Part shown: positions 52,895 through 63,884 of the stretch, one piece after another
How the letters are laid out: each line of letters begins with the position of its first letter
Numbering within the stretch: position 1 is the stretch's first letter
NCBI RefSeq assembly: GCF_032062135.1
Contig: NC_092869.1
Location: forward strand, 49,132,704 to 49,196,703
Source of the DNA: Pyxicephalus adspersus
Taxonomy: Eukaryota; Chordata; Amphibia; Anura; Pyxicephalidae
DNA: 64,000 nt
Direction: 5' to 3'
Position numbers and translations under genes: made by a program
Notes under the pieces: generated by a model
Databases searched by the model: none
Told to the model about the DNA's origin: nothing
Seen by the model: the letters and a program-made list of their open reading frames with translations, nothing else

Positions 52895-53535
52895 AATCTT
52901 GGACTACAGAAAATTTAACGATCAACCAATCACAGATTAAAATCGCCACTTGCCAGCTTTTGAGGGGGTTGAAGAACGCAAATTAAATCTCAAAACACAT
53001 TTAAAAAAAATAAGAAAAGAATCAGGATAACCGATAACATATGTGCTGCTCGGAGGCAGAGTGTGAATATGGATTCGATTAAAGCGGGAGAGAAGCCCAC
53101 TCATATGTAAGAATGCTGGAAATAGTTTGTGGATATATTGGTTGTATGGCCGGTGAACATGGAAACCTCCACAGCAGATTCTGGTTCTGTTATGGGGAAA
53201 TATTTTATAGTTTTTCAACAAGGGTTTAAAATAAAAAAAACAGCTCTGGCTGCAATAATCACCTCTTCACCAACACTGTCTCCCAGCTGTAGTTTGTTAC
53301 CACCACTAGATGGCATCAGTGTTCTAGGTTGACACATCAATCAGCACAAGAGACTTGGAGTATACTTTGCAGAATGTTATAACAGCACCTTGTAGTTACA
53401 GTAAAAAGAATTCCTCTCCTGACCTCTGTATTCTGGGTGTTGCTCACACCTGATCCTAGCATTATATTTATAACTTTATAAACTTTTCAGTCCTGGACTC
53501 TGTTTATTATATACTCCTGGACCATGCACCATGGT
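52895..53535. other. Unique stretch, no gene seen
   Basis: Chance ORFs of 67 and 94 codons and no recognised repeats. Confidence 0.5.
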
Positions 53536-53539
53536 ACAC

Positions 53540-54455
53540 AGTCCCGACCTCTTCACCTTGTGCTTTATGCACATCTGACCCCTGCACTCATTACAAACTC
53601 CTGACCCCTGCACTCATTACAAACTCCTGACCCCTGCACTCTGTGCATTACAAATTCCTGACCCCTGCGCTCTATGCATTACAAATTCCTGCCCCCTGCG
53701 CTCTATGCATTACAAATTCCTGACCCCTGCGCTCTATGCCCCTGCACTCTATGCATTACAAATTCCTGCCCCCTGCGCTCTGTGCGTTACAAATTCTTGA
53801 CCCCTGCAATCTTAGCATTACAAACCCCTGACCCCTGTGCTCTGTGCATTACACATTCCTGACCCCTGCACTCTGTGCAGTACAAACTCCTGACCTCTTC
53901 ACTCTATGCATTACAAACCCCTGACCCTTGCACTCTGTGCAGTACAAATTCTTGACCCCTGCATTCAGTGCATTACAACCCCCTGACCCCCTGCACTCTG
54001 TGCATTACAAACTCCTAACCCCTGCACTCTGTGCATTACAAACTCCTAACCCCTGCACTCTGTGCATTACAAACTCCTGACCTCTTCACTCTATGCATTA
54101 CAAACTCCTGACCCCTGCACTTTTTGCATTACAAACTCCTGACCCCTGCACTCTGTGCATTACAAATTTCTGACCCCTGCACTCTATTAAATATGAACTC
54201 CTGACGTTGCATTATATACATTATGTTGTAAATATCATATTCCTTTCACTCTGGTAAATATTGTCATCTGCATTATGTGAATTTCAGGCTCTTGAGCACT
54301 GCACTTTCTTTGTTATTGAATTTTGACTCATGTACTATGCAGACCGATTCATTCTGACCCTGAACTCTATTACAAACTCATGATACATGCACTCTTTGCA
54401 CACTCGTGACCTTTGCTCCCTGGGCTTTATGCAACTCTTTACACCCCTACAGTGC
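53540..54455. repeat. 31-bp minisatellite, main array
   Basis: The unit is about 31 bp, with GCATTACAAATTCCTGACCC then CTGCACTCTGT. Units are regular from about 53600 to 54190 and decay from there to 54455. The same phrase reappears after an inserted element at about 55050-55130. Confidence 0.9.
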
Positions 54456-54459
54456 ATGC

Positions 54460-55009
54460 CAGGGGGGTCAAACTCAAACACAGAGAGGGCCAAAATTAAA
54501 AACTTATACAAAGTTGAGGAAATTTTTCCTTCTCTTAGATATAAACTCTTTTCATACGGAGACAAAGAGGTTTTACTTCACATTCAATCTGGAACAAGCT
54601 TATATTAGAGAAAGAGGCAAAAAAAATGTTTTTTTAATTTTATTTAGGAAAAAGTCTTCTTTCTCTATCTGTAGCCTTCTGAGTTAAATTCCAATGGTAA
54701 CCTTTTTGCACAGACTAACAATAATAATAATATTCTTCTATGAAAATCCAACCATTCAAGTCCATGCCTTGGAGTAACAAGGAAAAGCTGAGGGGGGCGC
54801 TGGAAATGCCAGACGCAGCCAATGTGGGGCTGAATCTTATGAGTGGCCCGCCGCTGGAACTCCCTCTTCATTGAAACAGCGCCACTACTAAAATTCCCAG
54901 CATTACGTCTATAAAACAGTCCAATGCAGGGCCACCCATAGGCAGAGAGCCCGCTGATTCCTTTGGGGGCCAAAAAAAGGAAGTTGGGGGCCAGAGTTTG
55001 ACACCCCTG
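54460..55009. mobile_element. hAT-like element with CAGGGGNGTCAAACTC ends
   Basis: The left end CAGGGGGGTCAAACTCAAAC and the right end GAGTTTGACACCCCTG are inverted repeats, and GAGGGCCAAAATTAA / GGGGGCC follow inward. Ends of this type are known in vertebrate hAT elements, which is recalled knowledge. The flanks GTGCATGC and GTCTACGC agree at 5 of 8 bases, compatible with an old 8-bp duplication. ORFs of 93 and 124 codons inside have no transposase motif. It interrupts the 31-bp minisatellite. Confidence 0.65.
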
Positions 55010-55019
55010 GTCTACGCCT

Positions 55020-55135
55020 TTCATACTACTCACCTTCATTATATACAGATTGCTGTAGATTTTACACCCCTGACCCTTGCACTCTGCACACTATGCTGTA
55101 TATGACATACTTCTGACTCATGCACTCTTTTTGTC
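55020..55135. repeat. 31-bp minisatellite, diverged continuation
   Basis: ACACCCCTGACCCTTGCACT and ACTTCTGACTCATGCACTCT keep the 'CTGACC-TTGCACTCT' phrase of the array at 53540-54455. Confidence 0.6.
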
Positions 55136-55146
55136 ATATTGTACAT

Positions 55147-55513
55147 AGCATACCTCGGGGTAGAAAAAAGTTGCTGAAAGCGGTAACCCCGAGTCACACT
55201 GGGGGTAGGTAAACCTATGGGAAGGTAAGTAAATACAGCGCTTACCTGATCCGCGATCTCCATCGCCGGGATCTCTGTGTTCTTTCTTTTTCTTCCGGAC
55301 GGCTTCTGCACCTGATGAGTTACCGGGGGAGTTCCTGGTGACGTCGGTGCATGTGTACGTTGCTGGCGGGGCGGGAAATTCAAAATCCATTTGTATTTCA
55401 TTCAATACAAAATAACTGAACTGAATGCAATACATTGGAGTTTATGTGTAAAATCAGTACAGTGTTTTCAAGAACATTTATTTTATAGTATATATAATAG
55501 TATGAGTATATTA

Positions 55514-55544
<31 letters not shown>

Positions 55545-55731
55545 AAAAAAAAAAAATTTTTTTAAATATTTAGATTTTTTAATTTATTCAATTTATTATT
55601 TTGACATGATTTTGTGTTTCAAACTTTATTATACTCATACTAATATATTATACTGTAAAATAAATTTTCATGAAAAACAATGTACCACTTTTAGACATAT
55701 AAAACCGTAAAGAAATGAACCGCTAGGGAGG
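55147..55731. mobile_element. piggyBac-like MITE, opposite orientation
   Basis: The reverse of 48226-48763: TAACCCCGAGTCACACTGG, GATCTCCATCGCCGGGATCT, TTCAATACAAAATAACTG, then inverted arms 55455-55513 and 55631-55690, and the terminus ACCGCTAGGGAGG followed by TTAA (55732-55735). A long T run then A run (about 55503-55556) fills the loop between the arms. The left end is diverged or truncated, so its TTAA is not seen. Confidence 0.7.
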
Positions 55732-55739
55732 TTAACAAA

Positions 55740-56050
55740 GTATTATTGGCTCAATAGCTGCTGTTTGCTAAGTAACGACAGATTATTTTATTGAGGTTCT
55801 TCCTACAAAGTTAGCTGTGCACATAAAAGTATATTAATTAGAAGACTGAATGTACTGAGGTTTATAGGTGGCAGGAATTAAAGCATGGGCGGTCAGATAG
55901 TTCTATCCAATAAGGTTGATAGTTACCAAAAAGAATTCTTACTCAGCATAGTGTAATTTACTATTTTTACTGAATAGGGTAAAGCTGTGCTGACTCCAGC
56001 AACCAAATGCAGCAGCAGCAAATTTTCACTTTATTTACTAAATTAATTTT
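55740..56050. other. Unique stretch, no gene seen
   Basis: AT-rich with no ORF. Confidence 0.5.
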
Positions 56051-56089
56051 ACTAAATCAGAAATTATTGAGTTCATTTGCTTCTGGTTA

Positions 56090-56300
56090 AACGACAAGTG
56101 AATGCGTCGGCATACAAAGACATTGTAGACAACTGTGCCCCTCCAACCTTCTGGTTACAGTTTGGTGAAGACCCTTCTGTTCTAGGAGGACGTTGCCTCT
56201 GTGTGCAGAACCAACGCCTCGGTTCTTTTTTTCTTCGGCCCAATTTGGCTTCCTCAGGGGAATATGGAGACTTGGATAGCAAAGCTATGAATGTCAAATG
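56090..56300 (-). repeat. Structured motif unit, copy e (diverged)
   Basis: On the plus strand CCAACGCCTCGGTTCTTTTT and CTTCGGCCCAATTTGGCTTC, CTCAGGGGAATATGGAGAC parallel the order AACGCG...GGCTTCTTCAGGGGAT...GAGAC at 62005-62045. GGCCCAATTTGGC gives the inner pairing. An inserted T-rich run separates the two halves. Confidence 0.5.
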
Positions 56301-57590
56301 ATATACATTATCTATTATGTAATAACAAGTAGGGCAAAAAATGATCAAAATCAGAAAGATACAATATACAAGTGAAAGATAAGCTCTATGACATAGCAAA
56401 CGACATGATATTTATCATTTATATTATCAAAAAATGGAAGGGGGTTTTCAAAAATCCTTGAAATCGGTATGAAATAGATTATTGTATATTAGTCATAAAA
56501 GTTCAATTACATAAGGAAATTATTACTTACTATTTAGTTGCAAAGGTGGTGTCAAAATTTAGGAATAGATTCCTGGATATAATAACTGTAGAATAAGTAA
56601 AAAACGAATGACATCTAATGAAAGGAAGAATATTAGTACTTCTGGTTATTAATAATTTAGTAAGTTGTATTACAGTGAAAAATGCAACTTACATTCACGT
56701 ATAACGTCCAATGGCCACCAATAGGCTGTATTATTGAGAGATATAAAATGCTTGCTGGAAATACTAAAAAGAAAGGGAAAAACCAGGATAAAGAGTTTAT
56801 ATAAATCATGGTTTCTTGGTTTGACTTATATGAATTTTTTTGTTTAACAAGGGACACTTCCAATTCTAATTACAAACTCTAGTTGAGAAAGTTTATATTG
56901 CGCGTGTGTGGACGTAAATAGGAAGCTTGTAGTCTGTATATTGTACAAATGTTAAAAGTAAATTTGGATTGTTTTTTTGCCAAAAAAGCCTTTCTCTCTT
57001 CTCCATTGTTTCAAATACCCATGAGACAACAGTTTGAAAAAGATCTGTTTACCCCGATTGTTCTCATTATAAAGACATGGTGCAATAAGTTCGGTGAGGA
57101 GGAACAGGTCTGCATGGAGCCTTAACCTCATGGAGCAGCATAGAATACCAATGGTGGGCCTTTCTCATCCAGCTTCAGAACATGACCTTTAGAAATGCTG
57201 TTTTTCAGCCCAATTGGAACAAATTACACCTAAAATCCTCCAGAAAGCCTTTCCAGAAGCATGTGCTGGTATAGGGGGAGACAAGGTAATACCTATGGTT
57301 AGGAATTGGAAGTCCAACAAGCTGATAGGTGCGATGGTCAAGGGTTTGTCACTACAAACCCTCGCCTATGAAATGGATATTCACAATTTAAAAAGATACA
57401 AAACTTTATCAAAATTAATAAACACAAAGAAAGCTTCTCCAATAAACTGCTCTTTTAAAGCCAAGCCCTAAACCATTTCAAGTATAAAATGATGAAAATA
57501 CATCGATTTCCCTTTAATAAAAAAATAAAGAGCAAAGTGGTAACAAGGTTATATTTACAACTTTTAGTCAACAGACACCCCGATGAGGAA
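56301..57590. other. AT-rich stretch, no gene seen
   Basis: Small ORFs only. The 85-codon ORF at 57214-57471 has no recognised domain. The part after 56301 may be interior of the transposon-like unit that contains the structured motif. Confidence 0.45.
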
Positions 57591-57594
57591 AGAA

Positions 57595-57785
57595 TGTTAT
57601 ATTTTATGAGCCTAATGGTCTTAGGAACAAGGAATTCTATCCAGATGTCAGGACAGATCTAATTATGTTCTCCTGGTGCTAATTAAGGCTGATCTAACGG
57701 ATTGAGAATGTATTAATTAAATAAATCTGACATCAGCAGCCACACTTGGTCACACTTACATTAAATTCATGGGGGGATAAATAAA
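57595..57785. promoter_or_regulatory. Candidate conserved non-coding block
   Basis: Repeat-free sequence with GATCTAATTATGTTCTCC, GTGCTAATTAAGGCTGATC and GTATTAATTAAATAAATCTG in about 100 bp. These are homeodomain-type TAATTA/TTAATTAA sites in unusual density. The role is inferred. Confidence 0.25.
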
Positions 57786-57789
57786 AGGA

Positions 57790-58010
57790 AAACTTGTTCT
57801 GTAATGTACTCACAGCTGCTGGTAGTGCTGCTTTGGTAGCTTAGTGGATTACTAATAGTAGAGGGGTCACCTTTCTGGTAACCAGCTGGGATGAGGTCCA
57901 TAATACTTATTTTTACTTGCATGAAAATTTAAGTTTTTAGGGCAAGCTTCTGTGGGTCACCACCACTTTTAGTCCAAGCAGTACTCAGCTTGACAGAAAA
58001 AAAATATTAT
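57790..58010. other. Unique stretch, no gene seen
   Basis: No ORF or repeat. Confidence 0.5.
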
Positions 58011-58011
58011 T

Positions 58012-58080
58012 AAACTTTTTATTATTAAACAGGATTTATATAGCGCCAACATATTACGCAGCGCTGTACATTACATATGT
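58012..58080 (-). mobile_element. LINE tail, minus orientation
   Basis: AACAGGATTTATATAGCGCC and AACATATTACGCAGCGCTGT then ACATTACATA is the reverse complement of the LINE 3' tail. Confidence 0.8.
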
Positions 58081-58084
58081 CACA

Positions 58085-59595
58085 ATTGTTCCATGTTTTC
58101 TTTTTAATGAGGTCGGTTACCTGCTTCTTTATGCAGCTTTATGCAGTATCTTCCAATATGCTTAAGGTGATTGCAACCAAATGCTGCTTCGATCATTGAG
58201 GAGGTGGGGATGACCTACCAAAGCCTCTCCTGAAAGTGGAACTGTCAGTGCAAATAAAAAAGTATCAGGTAGAGTACTCAATGCCAACATGTCTGCAATC
58301 ACCAGCTAAACATTATCTAATCCAATGTTCTGTACACACTGCAGTTTGATGGAATTTATAACCTGCACAGCAAAAAACAAACAAGACAATTTATCACCAT
58401 GTTGTTTCACGGTTTCAAGAGAAAAAGTTCCACCCTTGAAGACTTACCGACCCATCAATGGTCATCTAAGATTTATGACCACTACTTTGGATAAAGTCTA
58501 ATTATCCAAGATGCTTGCATACATTGTAAAAACTTACACAGGGAACCTTGAAACCAGGAGCACTGAATATAGTGAATACTAAAAACACCACAACTCAATC
58601 ATTTGGAAGGGTGCCCTCATATTTGGCCAGATAGGTTGGTGTGATGATCATGAGACTATGATAGGACTTTGTTACAGGAGGGTGTCATCGGGATAGGAAA
58701 AAGAATTGCATCGAGAGCAAACTGCCAAAGAATACAGCCTTCCGCTTGCACTGAAATAAGTGTTGGCCAAATTTATACTTTAAAGTTCATTATTGCGTTT
58801 GTACCTGAAAAAGCTCTCCTTGCTGATGAGCAGAAAATGCAGAAAACTCTTTAAGCAAGTTGTTGTCTCCTTCTACTGGGCCCTTGAATATAATCCCAGG
58901 CCTTTTACTTGCAGGATTAGATCCAGTTCTACAAAAGGATAAAAGGTATATTGATTTAAGCAGAAATTGGCTTCATTAAAAGTCTTTACTGAACAGACTG
59001 ATGTTTTTACTGAACAGATGCTTTCATGTTTTGTCTTCATCTTCTGCCCATCCTAATGGGGCTTTTAATCCAATGTTTAGCCACAGATTTCTCCATGCTT
59101 CCATTGATGGGAAAGTATCCAGTGACCCATAACGCTTCCCCATCAAGATGGCCATTGTGTGGCTGGAGCAGATAAGTGCTGACACTTCTAAGAGGAGGTA
59201 AATGCCCTCACTTCCTTTGTGAACATTACAAGCAATCGTCAGAATAAACAAATAACAGCTAATACTTTCATCGGGGCTAATGCTAGTAATGAGTGTAATG
59301 GAACACATTGAGGTATTTCCCGAAACAAGGGGGAAAAAGGTGATGAGAGAGGGTACAAAGGCTAAAAAATTATCTAAAGTCAGAAATATTTATATTCTAT
59401 TGCTTAGAGAAATGTATTTTATGAGTTCTATGTGCAATACATCCGCATACAAAAAGTTTAGGCTTTATTAAAGTTTCTGCAGACCGGCTACAGGGTGCCA
59501 ACGTACTTGCCATGAATATTTCATTTCACTCAAAGAAAGTGGCTGCACCCTTACATTCTTTTTCCTTCTCATTCATTTATTGTGCGCTTTAGGAA
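58085..59595. other. Unique stretch, no gene seen
   Basis: ORFs of 61-94 codons (58669-58854, 59024-59308, 59280-59471) have no domain and no supporting context. Confidence 0.45.
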
Positions 59596-59604
59596 AGTAC
59601 ATTT

Positions 59605-60110
59605 ATACCCCCCCCCCCCAGTGTTATCTAACCCACCATTACTACCCAGATGTATACCTACCTCTGCCCCATACCTGCTATTACCCTACCCACCCTATTC
59701 CAGAGATGTATACCTACCTCTGCCCTATGGCTGCTATTACCCTACCCACCCTATTCCACAGATGTATATCTACCTCTGCCCTATAGCTGCAGTTACCCCA
59801 CCCTATTCCACAGATGTATACCTACCTCTGCCCTATNNNNNNNNNNNNNNNNNNNNNNNNNNNNNNNNNNNNNNNNNNNNNNNNNNNNCCACCCTATTCC
59901 ACAGATGTATACCTACCTCTGCCCTATGGCTGCTATTACCTTACCCACCCTATTCCACAGATGTATACCTACCTCTGCCCTATAGCTGCAGTTACCCCAC
60001 CCTATTCCACAGATGTATACCTACCTCTGCCCTATAGATGCAGTTACTCCATCCTATTCCACAGATGTATACCTACCTCTGCCCTATGGCTGACATTACT
60101 TAACACACCC
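59605..60110. repeat. 52/56-bp minisatellite with assembly gap
   Basis: The unit carries AGATGTATACCTACCTCTGC and CTATTCCAC. Two length forms alternate, 56 bp (GGCTGCTATTACCCTACC) and 52 bp (AGCTGCAGTTACCCC). The array starts after a C run near 59610. ORFs of 106-151 codons across it are translated repeat. Confidence 0.9.
59837..59888. other. Assembly gap (52 N)
   Basis: Fifty-two undetermined bases inside the minisatellite. The length does not restore the array phase for either unit form, so the true gap size is likely different. Confidence 0.95.
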
Positions 60111-60119
60111 TACATAAAA

Positions 60120-60465
60120 ATGATTTTGGATTGATGAGTTTGGATGTTTTATCACCCTGCCCCATTTGTAAGAACATTTTTCCATGGATTGGGGGGGGGG
60201 TATATATGGAAACATTTTTCTTGCATGTTTAGGGAAACCGGTTCAGGGAAAACCGGGGCATTTGGTCTTTTTTGAGTGGTGCTTTAAATGATAAGTGCAG
60301 TGTAAAACAAAGTGCTTTTTTGCTTCCTTTTCCTGACCCAGCTCCACAGATGAAATCTTACCCCAATCCATTGGCCTCTCGGTTTGGGTCCGTCCTCGGT
60401 AGCTGAAGTCCTCATTGTGACTGGAAGAATCTGTGCCCTCTCCGGTCATTTCATTTAGCATGGCG
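60120..60465. other. Unique stretch, no gene seen
   Basis: A G run of 10 lies near 60190. The minus-strand ORF at 60243-60572 has no domain. Confidence 0.45.
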
Positions 60466-60469
60466 GCTA

Positions 60470-60770
60470 AATTGATGACTAAAGTTGGGTTGGCACTGCC
60501 AAGTCCCAGTGCCAGTCTGCACCCCAGCGGTGGGGACCCCTTCAGGGGAAGTTGCATGATCAGGTAGGTCATTATTGCAGAAAGGGACAGGTGATGGTCC
60601 TTCTTTAATAATGCGACTTACCTGCCTGATTCCTTTGGGTTTCTGGCAAAATGCTGAGCAGCGCATGTGTGGTGTAAGTATTCCCGGCTTCCTTTGCATG
60701 TGCCATATGGTTATGTCATCCCGGCACAGCAAACCAATACAGCTGATGAGCATTTAAAGTAAAATGACAG
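60470..60770. mobile_element. MITE-family fragment with TTGCAGAAAGGGACAGGTGA block
   Basis: TAAAGTTGGGTTGGCACTGC begins a stretch with ATTGCAGAAAGGGACAGGTG and ACTTACCTGCCTGATTCC, ending near ATTTAAAGTAAAATG. The middle block is shared with 11741 and, diverged, 24496. The ends are weak, so the limits are approximate. Confidence 0.4.
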
Positions 60771-60774
60771 AAGA

Positions 60775-61845
60775 AAGCCAACCTCACCCAACGCCCCACA
60801 GGCATCATCGTACTATTCCCCCCTCCTCTGACAAACCACCAACTTGCATCATGCTTGTAAAACACCAGATGGGCAATTATTCCAAATGCCCCATGCCAGC
60901 AGTACCTCATGCATGAAAATTCCATTACCGCAACACCGCACTGTAAATATTAAATACAACTTGCTTACATTAGCGTTGCATTAAATCTGCTTTTTCTTTT
61001 ACCCCTCACTATCCCCGTTATGACCCCATCCTGTGGAGTTGATGTAGCTGTACGTTGGGCGCCGCGGTCAGAAAAGAAGATTTATTCTGTCAATTTGTGA
61101 GTAAAAGCTGTGTGATATTTGTATGGGGACGCAATTGTTAATGATAATATTAATGTTCACATAAAAGTAAAAAACAAAAAAAAGATTTATTACTGGGAAG
61201 GGGGGAGGGGAGCTGCCAGAATTACTTATTATTGTATTATTAAACAAAGCACCAACTATGTAAAAAGAAGAGGGGGGGGGGGGGGGGCATCCCTGGGGCA
61301 TGCCTGCATACCTAACCGGTTTACTTATTGCATTGGTATATTGATGGGTAATGGGAATGTCCTGATTACCAAATAGGTGTGCTTAGTGAAAAAATAATTT
61401 TGTATTCTGTGATCATTTCATTATTTTATTTTTATTTTAATATTTTCTGGTGTGCTATGGTCTTGTAGCAGTTGTTGTATATAAGAATATAATTAGTGAA
61501 CTTTAAAGAAAAACACTAAGCAGATATAAAAGTCTCATAATTGCAGCTGCATAACCATTAATACATCATTATTATTTTTTTTAATGTAAGCATATTTCTT
61601 ATTTGGATCCGCTATCATATTCTTGCTGGCGCTACAAGAACATTGGAGCCAATCCATTCATGTGCTTTGAAGAAATGAGGAGGAGAAAGCAGAATGATGA
61701 GTGCACTGCGCTGCTTTTACTGCTACAGCTGGGAGGGTCTAGGATGGACTGAGGACATCTAGTGGCAGAAAAAGGTATTGCATAGGAAATCACTGAATTA
61801 AAATTTATTAGTGCAATGTTAAAGATGGAGGAGAAAAAGACGGCT
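60775..61845. other. AT-rich stretch, no gene seen
   Basis: A G run of about 17 lies near 61271-61287. Short chance ORFs only. Confidence 0.5.
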
Positions 61846-61849
61846 TTTT

Positions 61850-62260
61850 TGGCAATTTAGAATTTTAATTCAAATTGATTGAACACATACAGTTATGTAG
61901 AAAACATACAATACAGTTTCATGGTCTCATTAACATATCATGAGGCCAGATTTTTTACTTGTCACATAGTGTCAATTCCAGAGTCATATGAGTTTGTCTA
62001 TTCCCAACGCGTTTCGCTCATTGGCTTCTTCAGGGGATACAGAGACTTAAAGTTGTTGGTATTAGTTGACCAAGGAGTGACATGAAAGTTAGGGGGTCTA
62101 GAACCCCTGGTGTCTTAGTATGAGATTGAGGAATGTATTTCTATGCTTCTGTGATTTAAACTCACGATTAAATTATTTTTGAATAATGTACAGGAAGCTA
62201 TCAATTTGTGTTAATAATGGAAATGACGGATATTATAGATCTGCTATTGTATGTGTTCCA
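61850..62260 (-). repeat. Structured motif unit, copy f, within a transposon-like repeat
   Basis: On the plus strand CCCAACGCGTTTCGCTCATT, GGCTTCTTCAGGGGATAC and AGAGAC. In reverse this is CCCCTGAAGAAGCC...GAGCGAAACGCGTTGGG, the most complete core among the copies. AT-rich sequence on both sides resembles the interior of 4225-5794, but no termini were found. Confidence 0.6.
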
Positions 62261-62264
62261 AATG

Positions 62265-63860
62265 AGGATTTAGTTTCCAGAATTGTAAAAGCTTTAGTCA
62301 TATTACCTGGCTAGCCATGGAAGGTAAGAAAATTTTCAAGAAATGTTGAAAAGGCAAAATAGAGGGAAACCTTCAAATGGCAAGTTCCATAGATCATTGG
62401 TGGAAAGTGGGAGATGCCTGCAGCCAGTCACTTAAGCAGTTATTTGACTAAAACTTCTCTTCCAATTTGGTAAGCTCCCACTAAGCCATCTATTTCCGTC
62501 CTATTAATTATCAAGGCCTGGCAATATAATATTCCTTCTATATCCCAATCTCTCTTTGGTATTCCTCCTTTCTACCTAATATTGCAAAGAAATCTGGTTT
62601 TGTCTTTTTATCTTTTATTGACTAATTTTAGTCTGGAGATCTGCCTAGCAAGTAATAAAGTAGCCTTATCATTCTCTAATTTACAATACCTGAATGGGTT
62701 GCATTAGCTGTCAGAGGTAGTACTTTTCCTATTTTGGGGAGATTTCCTGTTGTGTCCCTAAAAGAAAGGGAAAGGGGACACAGTAGGACATTTTTTTTAT
62801 CCAAGAAAGTAAGTAGACAGGAAATGGCTGCATGAGACACAACAAAGGATAAAAAAAAGGCTAAAATAAATTTTGTATGAAAAAGTCAAATATTTATAAA
62901 ACTTGAAGGCATTCCATTATGATCGTCACTCAGCACCTATGATTCATCCAACTTTCACCCAATATTCAACTTTTTAATTTACAAAAGAAAAATAGGAATA
63001 CTGGGTGAAAAAATTGATAAATAGACCAGCATGTGACCTGCGGTCCTGCACCGGAAGGTACGCCATTGGCTTTCTCCAACGGACTGAAGCGGCAGGAAAA
63101 GAAGATTTGCTTGAATTTTTCAAAATACTTTACTACATATTGATCAGATTCTTTTCTTTTTCCATATGTATCTTAACATTGTTAACAAGATACAGATTCC
63201 TTGTTCTGATCCGGCTGTTTCCAGCTGGTGAATGTGCCTGGGGGTTACATCATCTCATTCACGCTACTCAAGAAGAATTCTTCATAAAGCGGCTCGCTGC
63301 CACAGCGGCTTGTGAACTTTAAAGAGCCCCCAGGGCGCCCCCAGACCTCAGCACCTCTCCGGTATATGGTGTTTGTGTTGGATGTGCCAATGCTCAGTGG
63401 ATATGACTGCAGCCGACATGCTTCAGGATTTAGTGACAGTTCCCCCCCCCCAACGCCTTCCTGCCATTGGTCAACGCGCATTATGATTTCATCAAAGAAT
63501 CCCTCACAGGGGATCCCGCTCCGCTGCTTCAATTTGTGAATATTTATAAAGCTGGTTCTGCTTTGACGGCCAAATAGATGACACAAAGCTTAACCCTAAT
63601 CATGTCAAGTGGTGAGGAAATTGGCATGAGGGATAACAGAGAATTTCGGAGCAAAAGAAGAATCATTTAATCCAAGCAAATAATTTTTTCATCTTTTCCA
63701 GTATTTGGGCATTGGGAAATAACAGACACCTGACAGCATAGACGAGAATTTTGTAAATGTGCTACATCAGTCTTATAACCCAACAATACAGACAGGTCAG
63801 CGACCCCATTCTCCTCCACTTCAGTTACACAGAACATACTGGTCACCAACCTGTGCAATC
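62265..63860. other. Unique stretch, no gene seen
   Basis: Complementary ORFs at 63245-63586 (minus) and 63005-63539 (plus) have no recognised domain. A C run of 10 lies near 63443. No repeat partner was seen in the window. Confidence 0.45.
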
Positions 63861-63884
63861 TTTTGTGATGGGACAGTGAGGGAC

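Noticed and set aside
59582..60134. ORFs of 106-151 codons with CIPTSAL repeats
   Set aside because: Translations of the 52/56-bp minisatellite, and they run through the N gap.
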